Position numbers and translations under genes: made by a program. A DNA stretch of 64,000 bases. Source: Streptomyces sp. NBC_01210. GTDB taxonomy: Bacteria > Actinomycetota > Actinomycetes > Streptomycetales > Streptomycetaceae. How positions within the stretch are numbered: the first letter of the stretch is position 1; each line of letters begins with the position of its first letter. Under the pieces are notes generated by a model, which worked only from the letters and a program-made list of their open reading frames with translations, was not told the origin of the DNA and ran no database searches. The stretch lies in NCBI RefSeq assembly GCF_036010325.1, contig NZ_CP108549.1, forward strand, positions 3,844,001 through 3,908,000, written 5' to 3'. This document shows, one piece after another, positions 38,810 to 48,019 of the stretch.

Positions 38810-40513
38810 ATGACCAGACATCCCATATCCTCCGGTACCCGCCTACGCCGTACAGCGGCCGTCGCCGCGGCACTCGCCGCGGTCGCTGCCGCGACCGGGG
38901 CCGCTCCGGTCGCCGGAGCGGCGCCGACGACCACCGCACCCAAGCTCAAGCTGATCGCCGCCGCCGGCTCCGTGACACTCGACCGCTATGAGGGCGGGCC
39001 CGGGGTCAATCTGGACCTCGGGACGTACGTCACCGTCGACGGGGGGCCGCTGGAGTTCAAGGTCACGCGCCCGTCCTACAAGAAGCCCGTGACCGCCGCG
39101 CAGATCATCCACGAGGGGAAGAAGACGCGGACCAAGCCCCTTCCGGCGGGTCTGGTGAAGGACTTCTCCGGACTGCCGGGCTTCCTCAAGGTGACGATCA
39201 GCAAGGCGTCCGGCGCGAAGGTGCTGGACACCACCCAGGCGTTCTGCCCGAACAGCGCCGCCGGCCGGATCCGGCCGGACGCCCCGGCCACCTCGAAGTA
39301 CCCCGAGGAATGCCCCAGGAACCCCTTCACGCTCGGCTCCGTATGGGGCGTCGAGAAGGGCTGGGCGGCCAACACCAGCCGGGGCCGCGAATCCGCCCCG
39401 GCCGACCTGCCTCCCGGCGAGTACACCGCCAAGATCTCCGTGGCGAAGACCTACCGCGACCTGTTCGGCATGGCGGACGAACAGAAGACGATCAAGGTGA
39501 AGGTACGGAAGGTCACCGAGGGCGGGGGCGGGGCGGGGGCCTCGCGCTCGGCGCACTCGGCGATGGCCGGGCACTCCGCGCACGGCTCGGGGCACGGCGC
39601 CGGGCAGGGCGCCGCGGCGTCGGGCCACGCGAGCCACGACGGCGTCGACGGACGCGGTGCGGACGCCCCTGCCCCGCCCGCGCTGTCGCACGCTCTGCAG
39701 GACCGCGGCACGGCGACGCACCTGGGAGACGGGCCCGGACACACCGACGGCTCCCGGAACGCGCCCGCGCTGCAGCCCAACGCTCACCGCCCGACCGGCC
39801 GGGCGAGCGTGCCCAACGTGCCCAAGCCCGACCTGCGTTCGCTCCCGGCATGGGATATCGCCATCTCCGACGGCGAGGACGGGGACGTCCCCGGCAAGGA
39901 CTATCTGGCCTTCAGCGCCAACGTCTGGAACGCGGGCCCCGCGCCACTGGTCGTCGACGGCTTCCGCAGCCCCGGCAAGAACCTGATGGACGCCTACCAG
40001 TACTTCTACGACGCCAACGGCAAGCAGATCGGGTACACGCCCACGGGCGCCATGGAGTGGGACCCGCGAGTGGGCCACGAACACTGGCACTTCAAGGACT
40101 TCGCCAGCTACCGCCTGCTCAGCGCCAACCAGGCCGAGATCGTGCGCAGCGGCAAGGAGGCCTTCTGCCTGGCCAACACCGATGCCATCGACTACACGGT
40201 GAAGAACGCCAACTGGCACCCGAACAACACGGATCTGTCGACCGCCTGCGGCGCGCAGAACTCGGTGTCCGTGCGCGAGGTCCTCGACGTCGGTTCCGGC
40301 GACACGTACACCCAGTACCGTCCCGGCCAGTCCTTCGACGTCACCGACCTGCCGAACGGCACCTACTACATCCAGGTGATCGCCAACCCCGAACACCGCC
40401 TCCAGGAGACGAACCTGAAGAACAACGTCGCACTCCGCAAGGTCGTTCTGGGCGGTAAGCCCGGCGCCCGCACGGTGAAGGTGCCTCCGCACGATCTGAT
40501 CAGCGCTCCCTGA
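38810..40513 (+). CDS. Secreted lysyl oxidase-family copper amine oxidase with His-rich linker
   Basis: 567 aa. Signal peptide at ~1-40 (RLRRTAAVAAALAAVAAATG). An N-terminal beta domain runs ~45-235, followed by a Gly/Ala/His linker (~240-345) with about ten histidines. The lysyl oxidase catalytic domain covers ~345-560: GHEHWHFKDFASYRLL supplies the copper-binding H423, H425, H427. Known for the family: LOX oxidises peptidyl-lysine using Cu and a Lys-Tyr quinone. The quinone Lys and Tyr cannot be assigned by eye. Secreted or wall-associated; the substrate in bacteria is unknown. Divergent from the ABC-F gene. Confidence 0.87.
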   Translation: MTRHPISSGTRLRRTAAVAAALAAVAAATGAAPVAGAAPTTTAPKLKLIAAAGSVTLDRYEGGPGVNLDLGTYVTVDGGPLEFKVTRPSYKKPVTAAQIIHEGKKTRTKPLPAGLVKDFSGLPGFLKVTISKASGAKVLDTTQAFCPNSAAGRIRPDAPATSKYPEECPRNPFTLGSVWGVEKGWAANTSRGRESAPADLPPGEYTAKISVAKTYRDLFGMADEQKTIKVKVRKVTEGGGGAGASRSAHSAMAGHSAHGSGHGAGQGAAASGHASHDGVDGRGADAPAPPALSHALQDRGTATHLGDGPGHTDGSRNAPALQPNAHRPTGRASVPNVPKPDLRSLPAWDIAISDGEDGDVPGKDYLAFSANVWNAGPAPLVVDGFRSPGKNLMDAYQYFYDANGKQIGYTPTGAMEWDPRVGHEHWHFKDFASYRLLSANQAEIVRSGKEAFCLANTDAIDYTVKNANWHPNNTDLSTACGAQNSVSVREVLDVGSGDTYTQYRPGQSFDVTDLPNGTYYIQVIANPEHRLQETNLKNNVALRKVVLGGKPGARTVKVPPHDLISAP

Positions 40514-40623
40514 TCCGGGGCCCGGTCGCAGCCCTGCCCACAGCCGGGCCGCGACCGGGCACACCCTTGAGCGCGGCTGCCAGGAAGCAGCTCCGGGGAA
40601 AGGGGCGTAGGAAGAGGCGGCTG

Positions 40624-41955
40624 CTAGGAAGCGGTCCGGCGGCCTCTGCCCACCGTCTCGACCAGCAGCCAGCCGATGAGCGCCATGGCGACGGCGACGG
40701 GCGCGGTGACCCTTACGGCGACCAGCATCGCGGACCTGCCCTCCAGCATGCCGCCGAAGCCGACCATCGACAGACCCAGCACACCGAACAGGCAGAGCGT
40801 GATCCCGAGGGCGGCGGCGGGCCCCGATCCGCCCTTTCCGGCGGCTCCGGGGGCCGCGGTCACCGGCCGCTCGAAGGTGCGGAAGGCAGCGACGAGCAGC
40901 GCGGTCACCACGGCGGCCACCGCGATACGGACGGGTACCTGCGCCCACCAGGCGCCGGAGGCGGGGGCGGGCAGCGGTATGCCGAGGGCGAGCATCGCGC
41001 CGTACACACCGAGCATCGCGGTGAGATGCCACAGGAACGCGGTCATCGCGATGCCGTTGGCGGCGACGACGGCCCGCCAGACCCTGGCCCGCTGCACAAA
41101 GCGTGTACCGGGCGTACGGAGCAGCTCCACCGCGCCGACCAGCCACAGGCCGTGGAAGAGGAGCGCGAGGGTGGGCGGGGCCATGTTGGAGACCTTCTCG
41201 CCGGGCATCCCGACCATGCTCAGGGGGTACGGGCCGAACGCGACCAGCCCCGCGGCACCGACGAGTCCGGCGGCCGCGAGCGCGGAGGGCATCCGGATCC
41301 GGCCGTCGGCGCGGAGGAAGCCGAGCTGGTGGACGGCGAGCCAGACGAAGGCGAAGTTCAGGAACTCGACGAAGGGCACCCCGCCGAGGAAGCGCAGCAC
41401 ATCCACGAGCGCGGCACCGGCGACGAGCGCGCCGAAGGCGCCCCAGCCGTACCGCTCGTGCAGCTTCAGCAGCGGCGGCGTGAAGGCGACCATCGCCAGG
41501 TAGATACCGATGAACCAGAGCGGCTGGGCGACGAGCCGCAGCGCTACGCCGGTCAACCCGGTCGAATCACTGCCACTGCCGAGAAGCTGAACGATCAGCG
41601 CGGCCGCGCCCCAGACCAGGATGAAGACCATGGTGGGCCGCAGCAGCCGCTGCAGCCGGGCCCGCAGGAAGGCGGCGTAGACGGAGCCGTCGGTCTTCCG
41701 GGCGAGGGAGCGGTACGAGAGGGCGTGCGAGAAGCCGCCGACGAAGAAGAACACCGGCATGATCTGCAGGCCCCAGGTGAGCAGCTGCAGCTCGGGCACG
41801 ACGGCGAGGAGATTCCCGACGCCGTCCCCGGTGACGACGGCCATCAGCCAGTGCCCGAGCACGACGGTCCCCAGCGAGGCGACCCGCAACAGGTCGATGT
41901 ACCGGTCCCGGGTCCCGGGCGTGGCAGCGGCGAGCTCACGAACGCTTGATCCCAT
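40624..41955 (-). CDS. Acyltransferase family 3 membrane protein
   Basis: 443 aa with 10-11 membrane helices. The N-terminal RDRYIDLLRVASLGTVVLGH holds the R...H pattern of acyltransferase-3 enzymes, and QIMPVFFFVGGFSHALS and QPLWFIGIYLAM are family blocks. It probably O-acylates a cell-surface or exported glycan or metabolite; substrate unknown. No neighbouring biosynthetic genes suggest one. Confidence 0.88.
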   Translation of the reverse strand: MGSSVRELAAATPGTRDRYIDLLRVASLGTVVLGHWLMAVVTGDGVGNLLAVVPELQLLTWGLQIMPVFFFVGGFSHALSYRSLARKTDGSVYAAFLRARLQRLLRPTMVFILVWGAAALIVQLLGSGSDSTGLTGVALRLVAQPLWFIGIYLAMVAFTPPLLKLHERYGWGAFGALVAGAALVDVLRFLGGVPFVEFLNFAFVWLAVHQLGFLRADGRIRMPSALAAAGLVGAAGLVAFGPYPLSMVGMPGEKVSNMAPPTLALLFHGLWLVGAVELLRTPGTRFVQRARVWRAVVAANGIAMTAFLWHLTAMLGVYGAMLALGIPLPAPASGAWWAQVPVRIAVAAVVTALLVAAFRTFERPVTAAPGAAGKGGSGPAAALGITLCLFGVLGLSMVGFGGMLEGRSAMLVAVRVTAPVAVAMALIGWLLVETVGRGRRTAS

Positions 41956-41999
41956 GCGAGTACGGTGCCGCGCGGGCGCGGGGGCTGGTGAGGGCGCTC

Positions 42000-42022
42000 G
42001 TACTCAACCGGGATCTGAGTAC
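42000..42022. promoter_or_regulatory. Inverted repeat GTACTCA-N9-TGAGTAC upstream of the acyltransferase gene
   Basis: Perfect 7-bp arms, about 45 bp upstream of the acyltransferase start, in the 140-bp gap that also contains the ispE 3' end. It is placed as an operator or promoter element for the acyltransferase. No regulator is assigned. Confidence 0.4.
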
Positions 42023-42095
42023 CTCCACCCACCCGCCCTCGCACGCGGGGGTTCGGGGCAGGGGGTTTGCGGGGCAGGGGGTCCGCGCGTGGCCC

Positions 42096-42995
42096 TCAGG
42101 CCCCGACCACCGTCGCACCCCTCGCCGGGGACGGCGCCACCCGTGCCGTACGGCACGTGCCCGAGGACAGGAGCGCCTGCGCCACCCCGCGCGCCGCGTC
42201 CTCGTCCTTCGTCAGGAACGCCGTCGTCGGGCCCGAGCCCGAGACCAGGGACGCCAGTGCGCCCGCCGCCGTGCCCGCCGCGAGAGTGGCGGACAGCGAA
42301 GGGCGCAGCGAGAGCGCCGCGGGCTGCAGGTCGTTGGCGAGCGCGCCCGCCAGCGCCGTCGCGTCGCCCGTGCGCAGGGCTTCGAGCAGCGCGGGGGACG
42401 CGATCGGCTCGGGGACGGCGATGCCTTCGTTGAGGCGGTCGAACTCTCCGTACACCGCCGGCGTCGACAGGCCGCCGTCCGCCACCGCGAACACCCAGTG
42501 GAAGTCCCCGCCGACCTCCAGCTCGGTCAGCTGCTCGCCGCGGCCGGTGCCCAGCGCCGCGCCGCCCACCAGGCTGAACGGCACGTCGCTGCCCAACTCG
42601 GCGCAGATCGAGAGGAGTTCGGAGCGCGGCGAGCCAAGACCCCACAGCGCGTCGCACGCCAGCAGTGCACCCGCGCCGTCCGCGCTGCCACCCGCCATGC
42701 CGCCCGCGACCGGGATGTCCTTGGCGATGTGTATGTGGACGTCCGGGGACAGTCCGTGGCGGGCCGCGAGCAGTTCGGCCGCGCGCGCCGCCAAGTTCGT
42801 ACGGTCCAGGGGAACTTGATGCGCGTCCGGGCCCGAGCACGTGATCGTCAGCGACTCGGCCGGGGTCACCGTGACCTCGTCGTACAGGCCGACCGCCAGG
42901 AAGACGTTCGCGAGGTCGTGGAAGCCGTCGGGCCGCGCTCCGCCCACCGCCAGCTGGACGTTCACCTTCGCCGGGACCCGTACCGTGACGCTCAC
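42096..42995 (-). CDS. ispE: 4-diphosphocytidyl-2-C-methyl-D-erythritol kinase
   Basis: 299 aa GHMP kinase of the MEP isoprenoid pathway. [21 protein letters not shown] at the start is typical Isp[19 protein letters not shown] is the ATP loop; [10 protein letters not shown] the third motif. GTG start overlaps the rsmA stop (GTGA). Third gene of the coupled rpfB-rsmA-ispE run. Confidence 0.95.
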   Translation of the reverse strand: MSVTVRVPAKVNVQLAVGGARPDGFHDLANVFLAVGLYDEVTVTPAESLTITCSGPDAHQVPLDRTNLAARAAELLAARHGLSPDVHIHIAKDIPVAGGMAGGSADGAGALLACDALWGLGSPRSELLSICAELGSDVPFSLVGGAALGTGRGEQLTELEVGGDFHWVFAVADGGLSTPAVYGEFDRLNEGIAVPEPIASPALLEALRTGDATALAGALANDLQPAALSLRPSLSATLAAGTAAGALASLVSGSGPTTAFLTKDEDAARGVAQALLSSGTCRTARVAPSPARGATVVGA

Positions 42996-43852
42996 GCCTT
43001 GGCCTCCGCGATCCGTGCGAACTCCTCGACCGTCAGCGCTTCCCCGCGCGCCTGCGGGGAGATCCCGGCCCCGACCAGCGCCGCCTCCGCCGCGGCCGGC
43101 GATCCGGCCCAGCCCGCCAGCGCCGCCCGCAACGTCTTGCGGCGCTGCGCGAACGCCGCGTCGACCACCGCGAAGACCTCCGCCTTCGAGGCCGTTGTCC
43201 TCAGCGGTTCGGTGCGGCGGACCAGGGACACGAGGCCCGAGTCCACATTCGGGGCCGGCCAGAAGACGTTCCGGCCGATCGAGCCCGCCCGCTTCACCTC
43301 CGCGTACCAGTTCGCCTTCACCGAAGGCACTCCGTACACCTTGTTGCCCGGCTTGGCCGCGAGCCGGTCCGCGACCTCCGCCTGGACCATCACCAGCGTC
43401 CGCTCGATCGTCGGGAAGCGGTCCAGCATGGTGAGGAGGACCGGCACGGCGACGTTGTACGGGAGGTTGGCGACCAGCGCGGTCGGCGGCGGTCCCGGCA
43501 GCTCCTCGACGAGCATCGCGTCGGAGTGGACCAGCGAGAAGCGGTCGGCGCGCGACGGCATCCGGGCCGCGATCGTCGACGGCAGCGCGCCCGCCAGCAC
43601 ATCGTCGATCTCGACGGCGACGACCCGGTCCGCTGCCTCCAACAGCGCCAGGGTCAGCGACCCGAGCCCGGGGCCGACCTCGACGACGACGTCGTCCTCC
43701 CGCACCTGGGCGGTCCGCACGATCCGGCGGACCGTATTGGCGTCGATGACGAAGTTCTGGCCGCGCTGCTTGGTGGGGCGTACGCCCAGCGCTGCGGCCA
43801 GTTCACGGATGTCGGCGGGGCCGAGGAGTGCGTCGGGCTCAGTGGTGCTCAC
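42992..43852 (-). CDS. rsmA: 16S rRNA (adenine1518/1519-N6) dimethyltransferase
   Basis: 286 aa (KsgA). [21 protein letters not shown] motif [17 protein letters not shown] and catalytic NLPYNV are all present. It dimethylates two adenines in helix 45 of 16S rRNA late in 30S assembly. GTG start overlaps the rpfB stop by 4 bp; its own stop overlaps ispE. Confidence 0.96.
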   Translation of the reverse strand: MSTTEPDALLGPADIRELAAALGVRPTKQRGQNFVIDANTVRRIVRTAQVREDDVVVEVGPGLGSLTLALLEAADRVVAVEIDDVLAGALPSTIAARMPSRADRFSLVHSDAMLVEELPGPPPTALVANLPYNVAVPVLLTMLDRFPTIERTLVMVQAEVADRLAAKPGNKVYGVPSVKANWYAEVKRAGSIGRNVFWPAPNVDSGLVSLVRRTEPLRTTASKAEVFAVVDAAFAQRRKTLRAALAGWAGSPAAAEAALVGAGISPQARGEALTVEEFARIAEAKA

Positions 43853-45393
43853 CGATACAGCCTACGGCCGCAGTGCGGCCACGGACTCGCCCCCCGTTGC
43901 ACGAAGAGCTTCTTCGCCCGGTACGTCTGTTCCGCCGCGGACGCGTCCTGCGGCCGCCCGCCGCCGCCCAGCGCATGCCAGGTCTGGGTGTCGAACTGGT
44001 ACAGCCCGCCGTAGGCGCCCGACGGATCGACCGCCCCCGGCCGCCCGCCGGACTCGCATTGCGCGAGAGCGCCCCAGTTCATCCCGTCCGCGCCCGCCAC
44101 GGAGTCCGGCAGCCGCCTGGTGCCCACCTTCACCTGCTGGGCGACCGGCTCCCGCACCACCTCCTCGGCGATCTTCTTCGGCTTCTGCAGCACCCCGTTG
44201 ACCGTCCGCAGGGCGTACGTGACCCGGCGCGCACCCGGTCGCCCCGGCCGCGCGACGACCTCGGTGCCCGCGGCCAGCGAGGGGTCCCCGGTCTTCTCGG
44301 TCTCGAAGTCGATCGGCTCCTCGCGGACCGCCTTGGCGCCGGTGATCCGCGTGACGCTGATCGTCTGGCCGTCACGCGGAAAGCTGGTGAGCGGCACGGA
44401 GGTGGTGTCCTGCCCGTGCAGCGCGATGCCCACCTCCTCCAGCGTCTCGCGCACACTCGCCGCGTTCGTACGGATGGTGCGCTCGCTCCCGTCGGCCATC
44501 AAGGTCACGGTGCGCTCGGTGCGTACGTCCAGCGCGAGGCCCGTGCGGGAGATCGCCGAGGAGCGGGAGGCGGACAGATACGCACCGTCGGCCCGCACTC
44601 CGAGCTGACGCAGCGCGCCGTCGACCGTGCGGGCGGTGGTCCACACCCGGCGACGCCGGCCGTCGAGGGTGAGCATCACGGGCCGGCCGTAGCGGACGAT
44701 GATCTGGTCGCCGCTGGCGAGGGCCGCGCCGGGGGCCGGGGCGATGATGTCGTGCCCGGTGATCTCGAGGCCCTCGTCCTCGAGGAGCTCCTGAACATCG
44801 TCGGCGAAGGTGTGCATGGTGCGCGGTACGCCGTCGACGCTGACCTGTACCGCCTTGTCGTTGGCGACGAAGGCCGAGGTGCCGCCGGCCAGGAAGGCGA
44901 CGACGAGGGCCTGCGGGACGAGCCGGCGGAGGGTGCCGGGCTTCTCCACGGTCCTGCGGCGGCGGGCGGCGCGACGGGCCTCGGCGCGGCCACCCGCCCT
45001 GGCGGGGGCGTCCATGGCCGGCACGGCAGCACCCGGGCTCCGGCTGCTCGGCAGCGACGGCGCGGGCGCTTCGTACAACGGCGGCTCGGGCACGTCGTAC
45101 GGCATCGGCTCGGGCGCCTCGCAGAACGGCTCGGGCACGTCGTACGGCATCGGCTCGGGCGCCTCGCAGAACGGCTCGGGCACTTCGTAGAACGGCTCGG
45201 GCACTTCGTAGAACGGCTCGGGCACTTCGTGGAACGGCTCGGGCACGTCGTGGAACGGCTCGGGCACGTCGTACGGCATCGGCTCGGGCGCCTCGTACAA
45301 CGGCGGCTCGGGCGCTTCGTACGGCTGTGCTGTCCTGGCGGTGGCGCGGCGACGGCCGCGCCCTCTTCGGTCACTGCCCTGCGAATTGCTCAC
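43849..45393 (-). CDS. rpfB: Resuscitation-promoting factor RpfB with Pro-rich cytoplasmic repeats
   Basis: 514 aa from a GTG with GGAG 5 nt upstream. Residues 1-157 are cytoplasmic, with a P-E-P repeat tract at ~25-111. Membrane anchor ~158-177, three DUF348 modules ~180-335 and a G5 domain ~340-415. The C-terminal lysozyme-like Rpf catalytic domain (~437-514) contains [13 protein letters not shown] with catalytic Glu ~447. Rpf enzymes cleave peptidoglycan to promote spore germination and regrowth. Overlaps rsmA by 4 bp. No ydaO-type riboswitch was recognised in its 160-bp leader. Confidence 0.93.
   Translation of the reverse strand: MSNSQGSDRRGRGRRRATARTAQPYEAPEPPLYEAPEPMPYDVPEPFHDVPEPFHEVPEPFYEVPEPFYEVPEPFCEAPEPMPYDVPEPFCEAPEPMPYDVPEPPLYEAPAPSLPSSRSPGAAVPAMDAPARAGGRAEARRAARRRRTVEKPGTLRRLVPQALVVAFLAGGTSAFVANDKAVQVSVDGVPRTMHTFADDVQELLEDEGLEITGHDIIAPAPGAALASGDQIIVRYGRPVMLTLDGRRRRVWTTARTVDGALRQLGVRADGAYLSASRSSAISRTGLALDVRTERTVTLMADGSERTIRTNAASVRETLEEVGIALHGQDTTSVPLTSFPRDGQTISVTRITGAKAVREEPIDFETEKTGDPSLAAGTEVVARPGRPGARRVTYALRTVNGVLQKPKKIAEEVVREPVAQQVKVGTRRLPDSVAGADGMNWGALAQCESGGRPGAVDPSGAYGGLYQFDTQTWHALGGGGRPQDASAAEQTYRAKKLFVQRGASPWPHCGRRLYR
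45063..45326 (-). repeat. In-frame 21/42-bp tandem repeats within rpfB
   Basis: Units reading VPEPFxE/D (21 bp) and [14 protein letters not shown] (42 bp) are repeated; two 42-bp copies are nearly identical at nucleotide level and five 21-bp copies follow. All repeats keep the reading frame. Such tracts change copy number by slippage. Confidence 0.85.
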
Positions 45394-45553
45394 GACGCTC
45401 CGTAGGTCCGGTCCGGTCCGCGCGATGGCGTTGCAGGGCCGGGACACTAGCGAAGCTATGGTCACTCTCCAAAGCGGCACGACTACACAGAGTGGTGACA
45501 TTTTTCCGCGCCGAGCCCGCCGCCGGAACCGACGGCACTATTCGAGTTAACCC

Positions 45554-46423
45554 TCAGTAATCAAATGCGCGAGCCGTATTGGCCGAGATCGCCGCCGCCA
45601 GCGTGTCCTCGTCGAGGCCTTTCACCGCCGCCATCGCGCGCAGCGTGACCGGAATGAGATACGGCGCATTGGGCCGACCGCGGTACGGCGCCGGTGTGAG
45701 AAACGGTGCATCCGTTTCGACGAGTACGAGCTCCGCCGGGGCGACGGCGAGCGCGTCCCGCAGCGGCTGCGCGTTCTTGAAGGTCACATTGCCGGCGAAG
45801 GACATGAAATAGCCCGCGGCCGCGCACACTTCGGCCATTTCCGCGTCACCCGAATAGCAGTGGAAGACGGTGCGTTCGGGGGCGCCCTCCTCGGCGAGAA
45901 TCCGCAGGACATCGGCGTGCGCCTCGCGGTCGTGGATGACCAGCGCCTTGCCGTGCCGTTTGGCGATCTCGATATGGGCCCGGAAGGAGCGTTCCTGAGC
46001 GGCCATGCCCTCGGGGCCCGTACGGAAGGAGTCCAGGCCGGTCTCGCCGACCGCGCGCACCTGCGGGAGTGCGGCCATTCGGTCGATCTCGGTGAGCGCG
46101 TCGTCCAGCGCGCTGTCGCCGCCCGCCTCCCGCGCACCCTGCCGCGACCAGCCATCGGGGTCGCCGTGCACGATGCGGGGCGCCTCGTTGGGGTGCAGGG
46201 CAACGGCTGCGTGCACGCTGTCGTGCGCGGCGGCCGTCTCCGCGGCCCAGCGGGAGCCCTTGATGGCGCAGCCCACCTGGACCACCGCAGTCACCCCGAC
46301 GGCCGCGGCCCTCGCCAGCGCCTCCTCGACCGTGCCCTCCTGCATGTCCAGGTGGGTGTGCGAATCGGTGACCGGCACGCCGAGCGGTGCGGGCAGCGGC
46401 GGTGGTGCGGACTTCGAACTCAT
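45554..46423 (-). CDS. tatD: TatD-family metal-dependent DNase
   Basis: 289 aa TIM-barrel hydrolase. Metal ligands in DSHTHLD, AVGETGLD, VIHDREAHAD and FHCYSGD; the final Asp is in LVETDAPFLTP. It acts as a 3'-5' exonuclease or D-aminoacyl-type hydrolase; the exact substrate is uncertain in actinobacteria. Its place between rpfB and rsmI matches other Streptomyces. Confidence 0.94.
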   Translation of the reverse strand: MSSKSAPPPLPAPLGVPVTDSHTHLDMQEGTVEEALARAAAVGVTAVVQVGCAIKGSRWAAETAAAHDSVHAAVALHPNEAPRIVHGDPDGWSRQGAREAGGDSALDDALTEIDRMAALPQVRAVGETGLDSFRTGPEGMAAQERSFRAHIEIAKRHGKALVIHDREAHADVLRILAEEGAPERTVFHCYSGDAEMAEVCAAAGYFMSFAGNVTFKNAQPLRDALAVAPAELVLVETDAPFLTPAPYRGRPNAPYLIPVTLRAMAAVKGLDEDTLAAAISANTARAFDY

Positions 46424-46476
46424 GGGCGCGATCCTACGAGGCTCGCGCCCTGCGCCTCACTCCCGGTGGAACAGCC

Positions 46477-46911
46477 TCACTTGCGGTGGAACGGGTGCAG
46501 GAGATCGGAGAGGTGCCAGTGGTGAGGTTCCGTCGGCTGGGTCTGCTCGGCGCCCGCCACTTCGGGCACCGCCCTCTCCGCCGACTCCCTCTCCACCGAC
46601 TCGCGCTCCACGGGCGCCGCGGCGGCGGCCGGGACGGACTTCTTCTCAACGGGTGGCGACATCAGGTTCCGTACCGAGGAGACCTGTCCGGACCGCATGA
46701 TCCGTACGACATGTCCGCCGCAGTTGATGCAGGTCGGGCTCGAGAGCGGGGACGGCACTCGCGCGCCCGCGGCCTTATAGACAACGAATTCCTGGCCGTT
46801 GGTGTCGACGTGGTGCTCTATCTCGTAGGACTGCTCCCAGCCGTGCCCGCAGCGCATGCAGGCGAAGGCATACGCCTCGTGGACCTTGGCGGTGCCTGTG
46901 ATCTCACTCAT
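46477..46911 (-). CDS. Zinc-ribbon protein of unknown function
   Basis: 144 aa from an ATG reading MSEITGTAKVHE. Two CxxC pairs, CMRCGHGW (~residue 18) and CINCGGHV (~65), form a probable zinc ribbon. A Pro/Glu/Ser linker and a conserved-looking C-terminal HHWHLSDLLHPFHRK follow, rich in His. Cytoplasmic; may bind nucleic acid or protein. 53 bp upstream of tatD on the same strand. Function not recognised. Confidence 0.75.
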   Translation of the reverse strand: MSEITGTAKVHEAYAFACMRCGHGWEQSYEIEHHVDTNGQEFVVYKAAGARVPSPLSSPTCINCGGHVVRIMRSGQVSSVRNLMSPPVEKKSVPAAAAAPVERESVERESAERAVPEVAGAEQTQPTEPHHWHLSDLLHPFHRK

Positions 46912-47039
46912 GCCAGCTCCTCTCCACTGACCCAGTGGACGCCCATACCGGCGGGAGCGCATCAGCGCCTGTCGATTAATGGTCTGGTTTTTGGCGTTCC
47001 CATGCAGAAAAGGTCAGGACACGGTCTGCCCTTTGCTTT

Positions 47040-47957
47040 TTACGATAGTCCTTTACCGTCCGCAGGGACCGGCCGAGCCGCATTCTTTGCCGCCACCACG
47101 GCATCGAAGACCTCGCGCTTGGGAAGCCCCGCTTCGGCGGCGACCGCCGCAATCGCCTCCTTGCGCCGTTCGCCTGCCTCCTCGCGCACCCGCACCCTGC
47201 GCACCAGCTCGGCCGGGTCGAGATCCCCGGGCCCCGACTCGGGCGCACCCTCGACGACGACAGTGATCTCGCCACGTACGCCCTCGGCCGCCCAGTCCGC
47301 CAGCTCACCGAGACCGCCGCGCTTGACCTCCTCGTACGTCTTCGTCAGCTCGCGGCAGACGGCGGCGCGGCGCTCGGCGCCGAAGACCTCGGCCATCGCG
47401 GCGAGGGTGTCGTCGAGCCGGTGCGGGGCCTCGAAGTAGACGAGAGTGCGCCGCTCGTTCTCGACCTCGCGCAGCCGGCCGAGCCGCTCGCCCGCCTTGC
47501 GCGGCAGAAAACCCTCGAAGCAGAAGCGGTCCACGGGCAGCCCGGACAGGGCCAGCGCGGTCAGTACGGCGGACGGGCCCGGCACCGCCGTGACCTTGAT
47601 GTCCTGCTCGACGGCGGCGGCGACCAGCCGGTACCCGGGGTCGGAGACGGACGGCATGCCGGCGTCGGTCACCAGCAGCACCCGGGAGCCGCCGGTCAGC
47701 GCCTCGACCAGCTCCGGCGTACGGGCGGACTCATTGCCCTCGAAGTACGACACGACGCGCCCCTGCGTGTGCACCCCGAGCGCCTGGGTGAGCCGGCGCA
47801 GCCGCCGGGTGTCCTCCGCGGCCACGATGTCGGCGCGCTCCAGCTCGGCGGCGAGCCGGGGCGGTGCGTCGGCGACATCACCGATGGGGGTCCCTGCGAG
47901 TACCAGCACGCCTGTCGGGGGTCCGGGGGTCGTCCCCCGGGAGAGCACAGTTGTCAC
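47040..47957 (-). CDS. rsmI: 16S rRNA (cytidine1402-2'-O)-methyltransferase
   Basis: 305 aa, tetrapyrrole-methylase-like fold. GVLVLAGTPIGDVADAPPR is the N-terminal motif; AAEDTRRLRRL, VLLVTDAGMPSVSDPG and YFEAPHRLDDTL are diagnostic for RsmI. It 2'-O-methylates C1402 in the ribosomal P site. The GTG start has GAGG 9 nt upstream; an in-frame ATG three codons earlier touches that site. Divergent from pmt across 62 bp. Confidence 0.94.
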   Translation of the reverse strand: MTTVLSRGTTPGPPTGVLVLAGTPIGDVADAPPRLAAELERADIVAAEDTRRLRRLTQALGVHTQGRVVSYFEGNESARTPELVEALTGGSRVLLVTDAGMPSVSDPGYRLVAAAVEQDIKVTAVPGPSAVLTALALSGLPVDRFCFEGFLPRKAGERLGRLREVENERRTLVYFEAPHRLDDTLAAMAEVFGAERRAAVCRELTKTYEEVKRGGLGELADWAAEGVRGEITVVVEGAPESGPGDLDPAELVRRVRVREEAGERRKEAIAAVAAEAGLPKREVFDAVVAAKNAARPVPADGKGLS

Positions 47958-48019
47958 ATACGCCATCCTCGCAGGACCGGACGTACGACTCGCACAGTCG
48001 CGTTCCCTACGATGGCGCG

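Noticed and set aside
38843..41146. 767-codon minus-strand frame opposite the lysyl oxidase gene
   Set aside because: Antisense shadow without domain patterns; the plus strand has a signal peptide and copper motif.
45063..45326. CRISPR array
   Set aside because: The regular repeats are in-frame coding units without variable spacers.
45394..45553. ydaO-type c-di-AMP riboswitch before rpfB
   Set aside because: The 160-bp leader is too short and lacks the conserved sequence pattern; that element is known for rpfA rather than rpfB.
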